Assembly: GCA_024123955.1 (NCBI GenBank)
Contig: CP099652.1
Location: forward strand, 186,001-250,000
Source of the DNA: Oxalobacteraceae bacterium OTU3CINTB1
GTDB taxonomy: Bacteria; Pseudomonadota; Gammaproteobacteria; Burkholderiales; Burkholderiaceae_D
DNA length: 64,000 nucleotides
Reading direction: 5' to 3'
Part shown: positions 1 through 8,305 of the stretch, one piece after another
Numbering within the stretch: position 1 is the first letter of the stretch
How the letters are laid out: every line of letters begins with the position of its first letter
Notes under the pieces: model-generated
Seen by the model: the letters and a program-made list of their open reading frames with translations, nothing else
Told to the model about the DNA's origin: nothing
Databases searched by the model: none
Translations under genes and position numbers: made by a program

Positions 1-312
1 CGAATCCATGTTGCCGGCGGTGATGCCGTAGTACAGGCGCGGCTTGCCCAGCGCGCGGAAGGCCTCGGCCGAGGTCCAGTCGGGCTGGCTGATGATGCCG
101 ACGCGGAAGCCTTGCGCCTCCAGCAGGCGGCCGACCAGCGCCATGCCGAAGCTCGGATGGTCGATGTAGGCGTCGCCGGTGACCAGGATCACGTCGCATT
201 CGTCCCAGCCGAGCGCGTCCATCTCGGCGCGGGACATCGGCAGGAAAGGCGCGGCGGCAGCGCGGGCAGACCGCTTCGGGACGGTCGCAAATAAATTGGT
301 AGGGGAGATCAT
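1..312 (-). CDS. ygiQ: YgiQ family radical SAM protein (N-terminal part, runs off the window)
   Basis: Only the first 104 codons are present; the gene continues past base 1. The translated start ([14 protein letters not shown]...) leads into [34 protein letters not shown] and [17 protein letters not shown], which match the conserved N-terminus of the YgiQ (UPF0313) family as I recall it from E. coli. These are large radical SAM proteins of unknown substrate; the CxxxCxxC cluster motif would lie outside the window. The start ATG is at 312-310. The next gene on this strand is 150 bases upstream, so it is probably transcribed alone. Confidence 0.88.
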   Translation of the reverse strand, partial: MISPTNLFATVPKRSARAAAAPFLPMSRAEMDALGWDECDVILVTGDAYIDHPSFGMALVGRLLEAQGFRVGIISQPDWTSAEAFRALGKPRLYYGITAGNMDS

Positions 313-395
313 ATCGGACAGCATTGTACCGGAAATGCCATCCCTCCGCTCACGGGGCGCGGAAAATTCTTTTAGTATTCAACAACTTGTGACGA

Positions 396-432
396 AAGCG
401 CCAGTGTTATCGGTCGATAAACGCTGGCGCTT
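396..432 (-). terminator. Hairpin, probable terminator of the DUF4404 gene
   Basis: A near-perfect inverted repeat (AAGCGCCAG at 396 paired with CTGGCGCTT ending at 432, extended inward by GTTATCG/CGATAAAC) lies about 30 bases past the stop of the minus-strand gene that ends at 463. The T-tract on the minus strand is short (TTTCGT), so this is a weak intrinsic terminator or a strand-neutral hairpin between two genes. Confidence 0.5.
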
Positions 433-462
433 CGACACCGCCCGGGCGGGCGATGGCAAGCT

Positions 463-741
463 TTAAACGCCGATATTGGACAGCATACGGCCCAGTTCAC
501 GCAGCGCCGGCTCCAGTTTCGGGTGTTCGGCGGCGAATTTGGCCGAGATTTCCTGCGAACGCTCGGCCAGGCCGTAGGTGGTGGTGCCGCCGTCGGGCTG
601 TTCTTCCTTGCCGCGCTCGAGCAGCGCCTGGATGTCGCCGTCGAGCTGCACCAGCAATTCCTGCAATTCGGCGTCGACCGGGCCGGCAGTGGCCAGGTTG
701 GCCTGCAGGGTTTTGAGCGATGTTTTCAGATTACTGTCCAT
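463..741 (-). CDS. DUF4404 family protein
   Basis: A 92-residue soluble protein. The family signature is visible: a helical N-terminal half with PVDAELQELLVQLDGDIQALL, then LAERSQEISAKFAAEHPKLEPALRELGRMLSNIGV. DUF4404 proteins are small predicted coiled-coil proteins of unknown function. I chose the ATG at 741 (MDSNLKTSLKT) over an upstream in-frame ATG at 771 because GAGGGA lies at proper distance upstream and because the 771 start would overlap the end of the next gene. It follows the VF530-type gene by 19 bases, so the two may be co-transcribed. Confidence 0.8.
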   Translation of the reverse strand: MDSNLKTSLKTLQANLATAGPVDAELQELLVQLDGDIQALLERGKEEQPDGGTTTYGLAERSQEISAKFAAEHPKLEPALRELGRMLSNIGV

Positions 742-760
742 GATGCTTATCCCTCGTTGT

Positions 761-970
761 TCAATCGGCAAATTTGGTGGTCACGTATAACTCTTCGACC
801 TTGGTCCTTGCCCACGGTGTCTTGCGCAAAAACTTCAGGCTGGATTTAACGCTTGGATCGCTGATGAAGCAATTGATATCGATCCGCTGGGCCAGCTGTT
901 CCCAGCCGTAATGCTTGTGCAAACGGGTGACGATGGCTTCCAGCGTGACGCCGTTCAAATCATTACTCAT
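761..970 (-). CDS. VF530-type DNA-binding protein (DUF2132)
   Basis: A 69-residue protein containing nearly the whole family signature: [19 protein letters not shown], then [17 protein letters not shown] and [17 protein letters not shown]530 from Vibrio fischeri is the structural representative, a small helical protein annotated as DNA-binding; its cellular role is not established. The start is placed at 970 because the family begins right before the LNGVTLE segment; the open frame runs on to 1069 without resemblance to the family. Confidence 0.85.
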   Translation of the reverse strand: MSNDLNGVTLEAIVTRLHKHYGWEQLAQRIDINCFISDPSVKSSLKFLRKTPWARTKVEELYVTTKFAD

Positions 971-1124
971 GGTTCGGTTTAACTCGTAAAAACTATGCAG
1001 ACTCGATTTTGACATAAATTTCGCGCTTCCCCCGTACATCCGGTTTGCGGCTAAGTTGCGCCGCATCAAGTTCCTCCCGCCGCGCCATGTCTACAGTGAA
1101 TCCTTCATTTTTCGAGGAACCATC

Positions 1125-1715
1125 ATGATGCGCGCCGTGATTTGCAAAGGCGATCCCACCAGCCATGGCGGCAAGGTGCTGGAGGGCAACGAGCTGGTGA
1201 CAACCAACGGTCGCGCGGTCGCTCAAAAAGGCCACATGACGTTCTGCCCGCAGTGCAAGGGCAACTTCCCCATCGCCGAGGGGCTCGATTTCCACACCTA
1301 CGCCGGCATCGGCACGGCGGTGGACGGCATGAAGACCGCCTGCGGCGCCAAGCTGATCGCCACGCAGCACCAGATGGTGATCGACGACGGTGGCAGTGGC
1401 AGTGGTGATGGCGGCGCAGGCGGCCAAAGCGACGTGGCGTCGCCGGACGGTTCGAAGTCCGCCGCGCCGGTGTCGGCGCCCGAACCGCCGCCGACTGTCT
1501 ACAGCGCGACCTTCCGCGCTGTCGACGAGCGAACCGGCCAACCCGTCGCGGACAGACCCTACCGCATGGTGACGTCCGACGGGCGCACCGTGCGCGGCGT
1601 CACCGACGGCGATGGCCGTACCAAGACCATTAAGGGCCACGATCCATCGACAGTTCAGCTCTTCTGGGAAATGGAGGACGTCGGCGACGTTGACGAAGGG
1701 GGAGACAAGCAATGA
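1125..1715 (+). CDS. PAAR-domain protein with C-terminal extension (T6SS spike tip and adaptor)
   Basis: A 196-residue protein. Residues 1-90 look like a PAAR domain: GDPTSHGGKVLEG, GHMTFCPQC and DGMKTACGAKLIATQ give the His/Cys zinc ligands and the repeated beta turns of this cone-shaped tip of the type VI secretion spike. A Gly/Ser/Pro-rich linker (about 92-125) follows, then a beta-rich module (YSATFRAVDERTGQPVADRPY, GVTDGDGRTKTI) resembling the small transthyretin or Ig-like adaptors that carry cargo. Start at 1125 has GAGG eight bases upstream. Its TGA overlaps the ATG of the next gene (ATGA), so the two are translationally coupled. No T6SS core genes lie in this window, so it is an orphan tip serving a system elsewhere. 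Family call is firm; the carrier role is inference. Confidence 0.85.
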   Translation: MMRAVICKGDPTSHGGKVLEGNELVTTNGRAVAQKGHMTFCPQCKGNFPIAEGLDFHTYAGIGTAVDGMKTACGAKLIATQHQMVIDDGGSGSGDGGAGGQSDVASPDGSKSAAPVSAPEPPPTVYSATFRAVDERTGQPVADRPYRMVTSDGRTVRGVTDGDGRTKTIKGHDPSTVQLFWEMEDVGDVDEGGDKQ

Positions 1716-2980
1716 CCGAAGCAGCTTCCGCAGCTACCTGCGCACTCGATGTCAAGGGCACTGTCACCACAGTCGCGCTCGGCGGGTGCCGCAAGGTATG
1801 CTACGAATTCGATACCAGCGCCACCAAGGCTGACCTGGCGCTGCCCTACCGGGTATCGCTCAATGGAAAGGTGCAAGAGGCTGCGGGCGCTTCGGGCGGC
1901 CTGACCGCCGCCAACCGCAAAATCACCTTGCTGGCCGCCCCCGGTGACAAGATCGCCCTGTTTCTCAACAGCGACGTCCATCCCGATTTCCGCCGCCAAC
2001 CCGTCTACGCCGTGCAAGTGGGCGACAACGATGTGCTGGTCAAGATCACCGAGCAGACCGGCCAAAAGCACCAGGTGCGCGCCGAGGTGGGCAGGGCGGC
2101 CTACCGCCCACCGAACCGGCCGGGCGGTCCTCCGGTGGACTTTTATTCAGCGGGTCTGACAGGCGATATCTGGAAGCTGATCTCGCACAAATATAGCGAG
2201 GCGGAAGTGAACGCCTTCCTGCCGCCGGAAACGATACCGGCTGTGCGGCAGGCCGTGCGCGCTATCTACGCGGGGCTGCGGGAGAACAGCGTCCTCGTCA
2301 AAATCCCCGTCAGCGACTCCGCGCCGGGACTGGAACTGCGGGTCCGCTTTGCCGATGCGGAAAACGCCAGGGCCAATGTCACCGCTTGTTCACTGCTCGA
2401 TGACGTGTTGCCGCGCACCCATCCCTGCGCATTTGCTTCGCTGTTCACGGAGGCCTGCAACGCTGGCGTGACCGACATGCTGGTGACGTCGTGCTGGCGG
2501 CCGATGCTCGGCTCGATTGCTCACAGGGCCGGCCTCGGAATCGACGTCATCCACATCGCCAACGCCAGCCAAAAAGTCCGGATCAACCGGGTGGGATTGA
2601 CCAGTGACGGCAAGAACGAAAACGTCAGCGACACCGAGAAGAAACTATACGTCGAGTACCTCGCGGCGAAACAGAAAACGCGAGGAAGTACCGCTGCCAA
2701 TGGCGAACTATCTCGGGACAAAGAGACGAATGCAAAAGACGAAGGTCAAGCGAAAAAAGAATGGCGTAAAGAGATCAAGAAAAACGAACCGAAGCTGATG
2801 AGTGAACTGCGCAATGGACTTTACAAACACCCGTCAATAAAACAAGTGTTCGACCCTTGGTACATGGAGACGAGTACAGAAGATCAGCGTCCACCCGAGA
2901 CAAACGAACAGGGCAGCGCGAACGAGAAACTGCATGCGAACCACCTTCACCTAACCGTAAAAGAACCGAAAATACTATGA
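1712..2980 (+). CDS. Candidate T6SS effector with M15-like zinc peptidase signature
   Basis: A 422-residue protein without signal peptide, coupled by ATGA overlaps to the PAAR gene before it and to an exported protein after it. Residues 1-150 are beta-rich and may be the part that docks on the spike. Residues 258-281 contain R263 and GSIAHRAGLGIDV, that is H271 and D278 in the spacing of the SxHxxGxAxD zinc motif of M15 (VanX/VanY, endolysin) peptidases; near the C-terminus HANHLHLTV supplies H411/H413 as the third ligand. These enzymes cut peptidoglycan stem peptides. A charged low-complexity insert (about 318-360, many K and E) separates the two motif blocks. Seen: order of genes, motif residues. 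Inferred: a peptidoglycan peptidase toxin. Base composition falls from about 65% GC to below 50% in the last 350 bases, suggesting transfer or toxin swapping. Confidence 0.68.
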   Translation: MTEAASAATCALDVKGTVTTVALGGCRKVCYEFDTSATKADLALPYRVSLNGKVQEAAGASGGLTAANRKITLLAAPGDKIALFLNSDVHPDFRRQPVYAVQVGDNDVLVKITEQTGQKHQVRAEVGRAAYRPPNRPGGPPVDFYSAGLTGDIWKLISHKYSEAEVNAFLPPETIPAVRQAVRAIYAGLRENSVLVKIPVSDSAPGLELRVRFADAENARANVTACSLLDDVLPRTHPCAFASLFTEACNAGVTDMLVTSCWRPMLGSIAHRAGLGIDVIHIANASQKVRINRVGLTSDGKNENVSDTEKKLYVEYLAAKQKTRGSTAANGELSRDKETNAKDEGQAKKEWRKEIKKNEPKLMSELRNGLYKHPSIKQVFDPWYMETSTEDQRPPETNEQGSANEKLHANHLHLTVKEPKIL

Positions 2981-3858
2981 ATCTACAGCGATTAGCCTCC
3001 ACATTACCAATGCTAACATTTGCGGCCACGGCGTTCGCGGCTAGTCCAGCCGTGAACGAAAGAGACCCATCGCGTGAGTGGATAGATATTCCATGGAACT
3101 TACGCTACGTCCTCTTCATCAATTCCGAGAAATACATGAGGGAAGGCATCGCGGCTTCAAGGCGCTTCAACGCTCTCGACGGAAAGCAGGGGAAGGACCA
3201 CGTATATCATGATATTGAAGAGCTATTTATCAACATGAAACAAGTCGTTCCGGCAAAAAAAGGAAAGATCGCAGTCGCCTTGATTACGTTTGATCGGACC
3301 GGCCGTGTAACGAACGAGGATTCAGCCTTCTCCGGGTTCACCGGCAAACTGTCGGCGATAGAAAGCTTTGTGCTCATTCGGCCTGACGAGGCTCAGACAA
3401 AACCATACGGTTTCGGCGAATGGGACCAAGGCATCCCCGGCGACGTTAGTTTTTCGCCGGCCTTGTGCATAACGATCGATTCGCACCGATACGAAAAGTA
3501 CTGGCGCCAAAACGACTATCGCGGCAACGTCGGGTGCCGTGAATGGACCGCGCAACTGTACCGCCCGGAGGAGCCCTATATCGATGTCACCACGTACTCC
3601 AAGCGCGGCAATTTCATCGGTGAACTGGTGGGATGGGCGCGCTTTGAAGACCGCCCTAGACCAGTCATCGGCATGCAAGGCAAGCAGTGGCTGTGTTTGC
3701 ACGAATGTCCGGCGGGGGAAAGCCCGGGGGTCATCTCTAACATCCGTGCATGGACGCGCAAGCACAACTTCCCCATACCAGTACGCCCGAAGCGCCAGCC
3801 CGTTTATCCGGATGCCAATTATAAGGACGACCTCAACGAGTTCAGGGACTACGACTGA
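2977..3858 (+). CDS. Candidate periplasmic immunity protein for the M15-like effector
   Basis: A 293-residue protein that I do not recognise. It starts at 2977 inside the stop of the effector gene (ATGA) and has a cleavable signal peptide (MNLQRLAS, hydrophobic stretch, AFAAS at about residue 22). The mature part has four cysteines (in PALCITI, NVGCREW and QWLCLHEC), which would allow two disulfide bonds in the periplasm. Position, signal peptide and low GC (about 45-55%) fit an immunity protein that guards the cell wall against its own and siblings' effector. An open frame extends upstream to 2857, but it lacks the signal peptide at its start. The role rests on context only. Confidence 0.6.
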   Translation: MNLQRLASTLPMLTFAATAFAASPAVNERDPSREWIDIPWNLRYVLFINSEKYMREGIAASRRFNALDGKQGKDHVYHDIEELFINMKQVVPAKKGKIAVALITFDRTGRVTNEDSAFSGFTGKLSAIESFVLIRPDEAQTKPYGFGEWDQGIPGDVSFSPALCITIDSHRYEKYWRQNDYRGNVGCREWTAQLYRPEEPYIDVTTYSKRGNFIGELVGWARFEDRPRPVIGMQGKQWLCLHECPAGESPGVISNIRAWTRKHNFPIPVRPKRQPVYPDANYKDDLNEFRDYD

Positions 3859-3879
3859 ACCCGTCGATACCTCTGAAAA

Positions 3880-6009
3880 TTACTTCTCGGTCAAACCACG
3901 GCGCTCCAGCAGCGGTTCGATCTTCGCGTCACGGCCGCGGAATTCGCGGAACATTTGCATTGCGTCCATCGTGCCGCCTTTCGACAGCAGCATCTTGCGG
4001 AAGTAATCGCCGTTTTTGCGCAGCATGCCGCCGTTTTCGTTAAACCATTCGACGGTGTCAGCGTCCAGCTTCTCCGACCACAGGTAGCCGTAGTAACCGG
4101 CCGAGTAGCCGCCCGAGAACACGTGCGAGAAGTACGTGGTGCGGTAGCGCGGCGGCACCGGCGCGTAATCGACGCCGGCCGCCTTCAACGAGGCCGCTTC
4201 AAAGCCCAGCACGTCGGTCGGGATCTGCGTCGCGCCCAGCTGGTGCCATTTCTGGTCCAGGATCGACGCGGCCAGGTACTCGGTGGTGCGGAAGCCTTCG
4301 TTGAATTTCTTAGAAGCGATCACCTTGTCGAGCAACTCCTGCGGCATGGCGGCGCCGGTCTGGTAGTGCTTGGCGTAGTTGGCCAGCACTTCCGGCTGGG
4401 TCGACCACATCTCGTTGACTTGCGACGGGAACTCGACGAAGTCGCGCGGCACGCGGGTGCCGGCAAAGCGCGGGTACTTGACGTTCGAGAACATGCCGTG
4501 CAGCGCGTGGCCGAACTCGTGGAACAAGGTGCGCAGTTCGTCGTAGGTCAGCAGGGTCGGCTCGCCGTCGTTCGGCTTTGGAATGTTGAGGTGGTTGGCC
4601 ACCACCGGCTGCGTGCCCATCAGCGACGATTGCGACACGTAGGCATTCATCCAGGCGCCGCCACGCTTGTTGCTGCGGGCGTAGAAGTCGGCGATGAAGA
4701 TGGCCAGTTGCTTGCCGTTGGCGTCCATGACGTCGAACACGCGCACGTCGGGGTTGTACACCGGCAGGTCCTTGCGTTCCTTGAACGACAGGCCGTAGAC
4801 CTTGTTGGCGGCGAAGAACACGCCGTTGGTCAGCACGCTGTTCAGCTCGAAGTACGGCTTGAGCTGGTTCTGATCGAAGTTGAAGCGCTCGGCGCGCACC
4901 TTGTCGCTGTAGAACGACCAGTCGTGCGCGGCCAGCTGGAAGCCGCCTTTTTCCTTGTCGATCACCTGCTGGATCTCGGCGCCCTCCTTCTTCGCGTTGG
5001 CGACGGCCGGACGGGCGAATTCGGACAGCATCTTGTTGACCGCTTCCGGATCGTGCGCGGTCTGGTCTTCCAGCGCGTAGGCGGCGAAGCTTGGGTAGCC
5101 CAGCAGCGCGGCCTTGTCGGCGCGCAATTTGGCCAGTTGCAGCACTACTTGCGTGTTGTCGAACTTGCCGCCGTGGCTGCCGCGCGTGAGCGACGCGGCC
5201 ATCAGGCGCTCGCGCGTGGCGCGGTTGGTCAGCACGGCCAGGTTGGCCTGGCCGGAAGTGTTGACGACCGGGATGGCGAACTTGCCTTCCAGGCCGCGTT
5301 TGTTGGCGACGATGGCGGCGGCGTCGATCGCCTTGTCGCTCATGCCGGCCAGTTCCTCGCGGGTGTCGACGATCAGCGCCGAGGCGTTGGCTTCTTCCAG
5401 CACGTTCTGCGCAAAGGTCGTTTGCAGCTTGGCCAGCTCCGCGTTCATCGCCTTGAGCTTGTCCTTGTCGGCGGCCGAGAGCTTGGCGCCGGCGCGCACG
5501 AAGTCGGTGTTGTAGCGTTCCAAAAGGTATTTCGACTCGGCGTCCAGGTTCAGCTTGTCGCGCTTGGCGTACAGCGACTGGATGCGCGCGTACAGCTTGC
5601 CGTTGAGGCGGATGGCGTCGCTGTGGGCCGCCAGTTTCGGCGACAGCTCGCGCTCGAGGGCCTTGAAGGTGTCGTTGGTGTTGGCGCCGGACAGGTTGCC
5701 GAACACGCTGGACACGCGCGACAGCAGCTGGCCCGATTTCTCCATCGCGACGATGGTGTTGTCGAAAGTGGCCGGCTTCTTGTTGTTGGCGATGGCTTCG
5801 ATCTCGGCCGCCTGCTGGCGCATGCCTTCGGTGAAGGCCGGCGCGTAGTCGTCGTCCTTGATCTTGTCGAACTGCGGGTAGCCGTATTGCAACGGGCTGA
5901 CTTTGGCGAACGGGTTGCTCGCGGCCAGCAGCGAAGCAGGTTGGGCGGCGTGGGCCACGCCGCAGATCGCGGTGATGGCGGCGGCGATAATCAGGTTGGT
6001 GCGATTCAT
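3880..6009 (-). CDS. M3 family zinc metallopeptidase (Dcp-like), exported
   Basis: A 709-residue peptidase with a signal peptide (MNRTNLIIAAAITAICGVAHA). The catalytic motif HEFGHALHG is present, with the downstream FVEFPSQVNEMW segment supplying the third zinc ligand Glu, and YFSHVFSGGYSAGYYGYLWSEKLDAD near the C-terminus supplying the substrate-binding tyrosine and glycine loop. The family comprises oligopeptidase A and peptidyl-dipeptidase Dcp; both are usually cytoplasmic, so the clear signal peptide argues for periplasmic peptide breakdown. Start at 6009 was chosen for the signal peptide; a longer frame to 6045 adds residues that would disrupt it. A close paralog lies directly upstream on the same strand, separated by a REP-like palindrome. 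Confidence 0.92.
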   Translation of the reverse strand: MNRTNLIIAAAITAICGVAHAAQPASLLAASNPFAKVSPLQYGYPQFDKIKDDDYAPAFTEGMRQQAAEIEAIANNKKPATFDNTIVAMEKSGQLLSRVSSVFGNLSGANTNDTFKALERELSPKLAAHSDAIRLNGKLYARIQSLYAKRDKLNLDAESKYLLERYNTDFVRAGAKLSAADKDKLKAMNAELAKLQTTFAQNVLEEANASALIVDTREELAGMSDKAIDAAAIVANKRGLEGKFAIPVVNTSGQANLAVLTNRATRERLMAASLTRGSHGGKFDNTQVVLQLAKLRADKAALLGYPSFAAYALEDQTAHDPEAVNKMLSEFARPAVANAKKEGAEIQQVIDKEKGGFQLAAHDWSFYSDKVRAERFNFDQNQLKPYFELNSVLTNGVFFAANKVYGLSFKERKDLPVYNPDVRVFDVMDANGKQLAIFIADFYARSNKRGGAWMNAYVSQSSLMGTQPVVANHLNIPKPNDGEPTLLTYDELRTLFHEFGHALHGMFSNVKYPRFAGTRVPRDFVEFPSQVNEMWSTQPEVLANYAKHYQTGAAMPQELLDKVIASKKFNEGFRTTEYLAASILDQKWHQLGATQIPTDVLGFEAASLKAAGVDYAPVPPRYRTTYFSHVFSGGYSAGYYGYLWSEKLDADTVEWFNENGGMLRKNGDYFRKMLLSKGGTMDAMQMFREFRGRDAKIEPLLERRGLTEK

Positions 6010-6052
6010 GGAAATCCTTTGATATAGCGAAATATAAATGGCCACGGTTCCA

Positions 6053-6142
6053 CGTAGGGCGGATTAGGCGGAACGCCGTAATCCGCCATGGATGAGCCGT
6101 CGGCGGCTCATGGCGGATTACGCTGCGCTAATCCGCCCTACG
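6053..6142. repeat. REP/BIME-like palindromic element, copy 1
   Basis: A 90-base imperfect palindrome. Outer arms CGTAGGGCGGATTAG (6053) and CTAATCCGCCCTACG (ending 6142) are perfect inverted repeats; inside, each arm is itself a hairpin formed by GGCGGATTA and TAATCCGCC. The central loop contains another short dyad (GAGCC...GGCTC). The same outer and inner arms occur at 60389-60487 with a different loop. It lies between the two M3 peptidase genes and could also act as a transcription attenuator or terminator for the upstream copy. Confidence 0.85.
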
Positions 6143-6166
6143 GTCCAATGACATTGAGTGAAGCGA

Positions 6167-8305
6167 TTATTTTCCGGTCAGGCCGCGGCGTTCCAGCAGC
6201 GGCTCGATGACCGGATCGCGGCCACGGAAGTTGTGGAACAAATTCATCGCATCGTCCGTGCCGCCGCGCGACAGCAGCTTGGCGCGGAACCAGTCGCCGT
6301 TCTCGCGTTTCAGGCCGCCCTTCTCCTTGAACCATTCGACGGTGTCGGCGTCCAGCTTCTCCGACCACAGGTAGGCGTAATAGCCGGCCGAGTAGCCGCC
6401 CGAGAAGCTATGCGAGAAATACGTGGTGCGATAGCGCGGCGGCACCGGCGCGAAATCGACGCCCATGTCCTTCAGCGACTGCGCCTCGAAGGCCAGCACG
6501 TCGGTCGGGATTTGCGCCGGGGTCAGCTGGTGCCAGCGCTGGTCCAGCAGCGACGCGGCCAGGTACTCGGTGGTCAGGAAGCCCTGGTTGAACTTCTTCG
6601 ACGCGATCACCTTGTCGAGCAATTCCTTCGGCATCGGCGCGCCGGTCTTGTAGTGCTTGGCGTAGTTGGACAGCACCTCCGGCCACACGGCCCACATTTC
6701 GTTGACCTGCGACGGATACTCTACGAAGTCGCGCGGCACGCTGGTGCCGGAGAAGCGCGGATACTTCACGTTCGAGAACATGCCGTGCAGCGCGTGGCCG
6801 AACTCGTGGAACGCGGTTTTGACCTCGTCGTAGGTCAGCAGGGTCGGCTCGCCGGCCGGCGGCTTGGGAATGTTGAGGTGGTTGGCCACCACCGACTTCG
6901 TGCCCAGCAAGGTCGACTGCGAGATGTATTCGTTCATCCAGGCGCCGCCCTGCTTGTTGCCACGGGCGTACATGTCGGCCAGGAAGATGGCCAGCTGCTT
7001 GCCGTCGGCGTCGAACACGTCGAACACGCGCACGTCCGGGTTGTACACCGGCAGATCCTTGCGTTCCTTGAAGGTGATGCCGTACAGCTTGGTGGCGGCG
7101 AAGAAGACGCCGTTGACCAGCACGTTGTCCAGTTCGAAGTAAGGCTTGAGCTGGTTCTCGTCGAAGGCGAAGCGCTGCGCGCGCACCTTGTCGGTGTAGT
7201 AAGCCCAGTCGGCCGCGCCGATCTTGAAGGCGCCCTTTTCGGTGTCGACCACCGCTTGCAGGTCGGCCGCTTCTTTTTTAGCGTTGGTGACGGCCGGCGG
7301 GGCCAGTTCACCCAGCAGCTTGTTGACGGCGGCGGTGTCGTGCGCGGTCTGGTCTTCCAGCGAGTAGGCGGCGTAGTTGGCATAGCCCAGCAGGGTGGCC
7401 TTTTCGGCGCGCGCCTTGGCGATCTTCAGCACCACCTGGCGGTTGTCGAACTCGCCGCCATTGGCGCCGCGCGACAGCGATACGGCCATCAGCTTGTCGC
7501 GCACGGCGCGGCTTTTCAGCACGGCCAGCGGCGGCTGGCCGCTGGTGTTGACCAGCGCGATCAGGAACTTGCCGTCCTTGCCCTTGGCCTTGGCGGCGGC
7601 GGCGGCCGCGTCGATCTCGGCGTCGCTCATGCCGGCCAGTTCCTCGCGGGTATCGACCAGCAGCGCCGAGGCGTTGGTTTCCTTCAGCACGTTCTGCGTG
7701 AAGGTGGTCTGCAAAGAAGCGATAACGCCGTTGAGCGCCCGCAGTTTGTCCTTGTCGGCGGCCGACAGGTTGGCGCCGGCGCGGACGAAATCGGTGTGAT
7801 AGCGTTCCAGCAGGTGCTTCGATTCGGCGTCCAGCTTCAGGCTGTCGCGCTTGTCGTACAGCGCCTTGACGCGCGCGTACAGCTTGGCGTTCAGGTAGAT
7901 CGCGTCGCCGTGGGCGGCCAGCTTGGGCGACATTTCGCTGTCGATGGCGTCGAGCTTGTCGTTGGTGTTGGCGCCTTGCAAGTTGCCGAAGGTGGTTTGC
8001 ACGCGCGTCAGCAACGCACCGGATTTCTCCATCGCCACGATGGTATTGTCGAACGTCGCCGGCTTCCTGTTGCTGGCGATCGCATCGATTTCCTTCAGTT
8101 GCTGGCGCATGCCTTCGGCGTAGGCCGGCAGGAAATGCTCATCCTTGATCTTGTCGAAGGCCGGATAGTGGAACGGCAAGGTGCTGGCGGTGGCCAGCGG
8201 GTTGCCGGCCAGGGAGGCGGCCGGGGCGGCCAGAACTGTCTGGGAGAAGGCCAGGCCTAGGGCGACGGCGACAACAAGCATCTGGGGACGGGACATGATC
8301 TGCAT
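6167..8305 (-). CDS. M3 family zinc metallopeptidase (Dcp-like), second tandem copy
   Basis: A 712-residue paralog of the downstream gene at 3880-6009; most motif blocks are identical (HEFGHALHG, VNEMW, FSGGYSAGYY, RVFDVFDADGKQLAIF) and the C-terminal LERRGLTGK differs by one residue from LERRGLTEK. It also has a signal peptide (about residues 1-27, ending VLAAPA). Starts are possible at 8305 (MQIMSRPQ) or 8296 (MSRPQML); neither has a strong ribosome binding site, and the shorter start gives a more typical signal peptide. The pair arose by tandem duplication and has since diverged, mostly between the motif blocks. The substrate difference between copies is unknown. Confidence 0.92.
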   Translation of the reverse strand: MQIMSRPQMLVVAVALGLAFSQTVLAAPAASLAGNPLATASTLPFHYPAFDKIKDEHFLPAYAEGMRQQLKEIDAIASNRKPATFDNTIVAMEKSGALLTRVQTTFGNLQGANTNDKLDAIDSEMSPKLAAHGDAIYLNAKLYARVKALYDKRDSLKLDAESKHLLERYHTDFVRAGANLSAADKDKLRALNGVIASLQTTFTQNVLKETNASALLVDTREELAGMSDAEIDAAAAAAKAKGKDGKFLIALVNTSGQPPLAVLKSRAVRDKLMAVSLSRGANGGEFDNRQVVLKIAKARAEKATLLGYANYAAYSLEDQTAHDTAAVNKLLGELAPPAVTNAKKEAADLQAVVDTEKGAFKIGAADWAYYTDKVRAQRFAFDENQLKPYFELDNVLVNGVFFAATKLYGITFKERKDLPVYNPDVRVFDVFDADGKQLAIFLADMYARGNKQGGAWMNEYISQSTLLGTKSVVANHLNIPKPPAGEPTLLTYDEVKTAFHEFGHALHGMFSNVKYPRFSGTSVPRDFVEYPSQVNEMWAVWPEVLSNYAKHYKTGAPMPKELLDKVIASKKFNQGFLTTEYLAASLLDQRWHQLTPAQIPTDVLAFEAQSLKDMGVDFAPVPPRYRTTYFSHSFSGGYSAGYYAYLWSEKLDADTVEWFKEKGGLKRENGDWFRAKLLSRGGTDDAMNLFHNFRGRDPVIEPLLERRGLTGK

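Noticed and set aside
3955..6027. 690-codon open frame on the plus strand opposite the first M3 peptidase
   Set aside because: Mirror frame of a high-GC gene; composition is dominated by Val, Gly, Arg, His and Leu, with no family resemblance. Similar long antisense frames lie opposite the second M3 peptidase, priA, the S9 peptidase, the large SNF2 gene and gltB.
6053..6142. Palindrome considered as an ordinary terminator only
   Set aside because: The same arms recur at 60389 beside a RAYT and contain nested hairpins without a T-tract, so a REP-type repeat is the better call.
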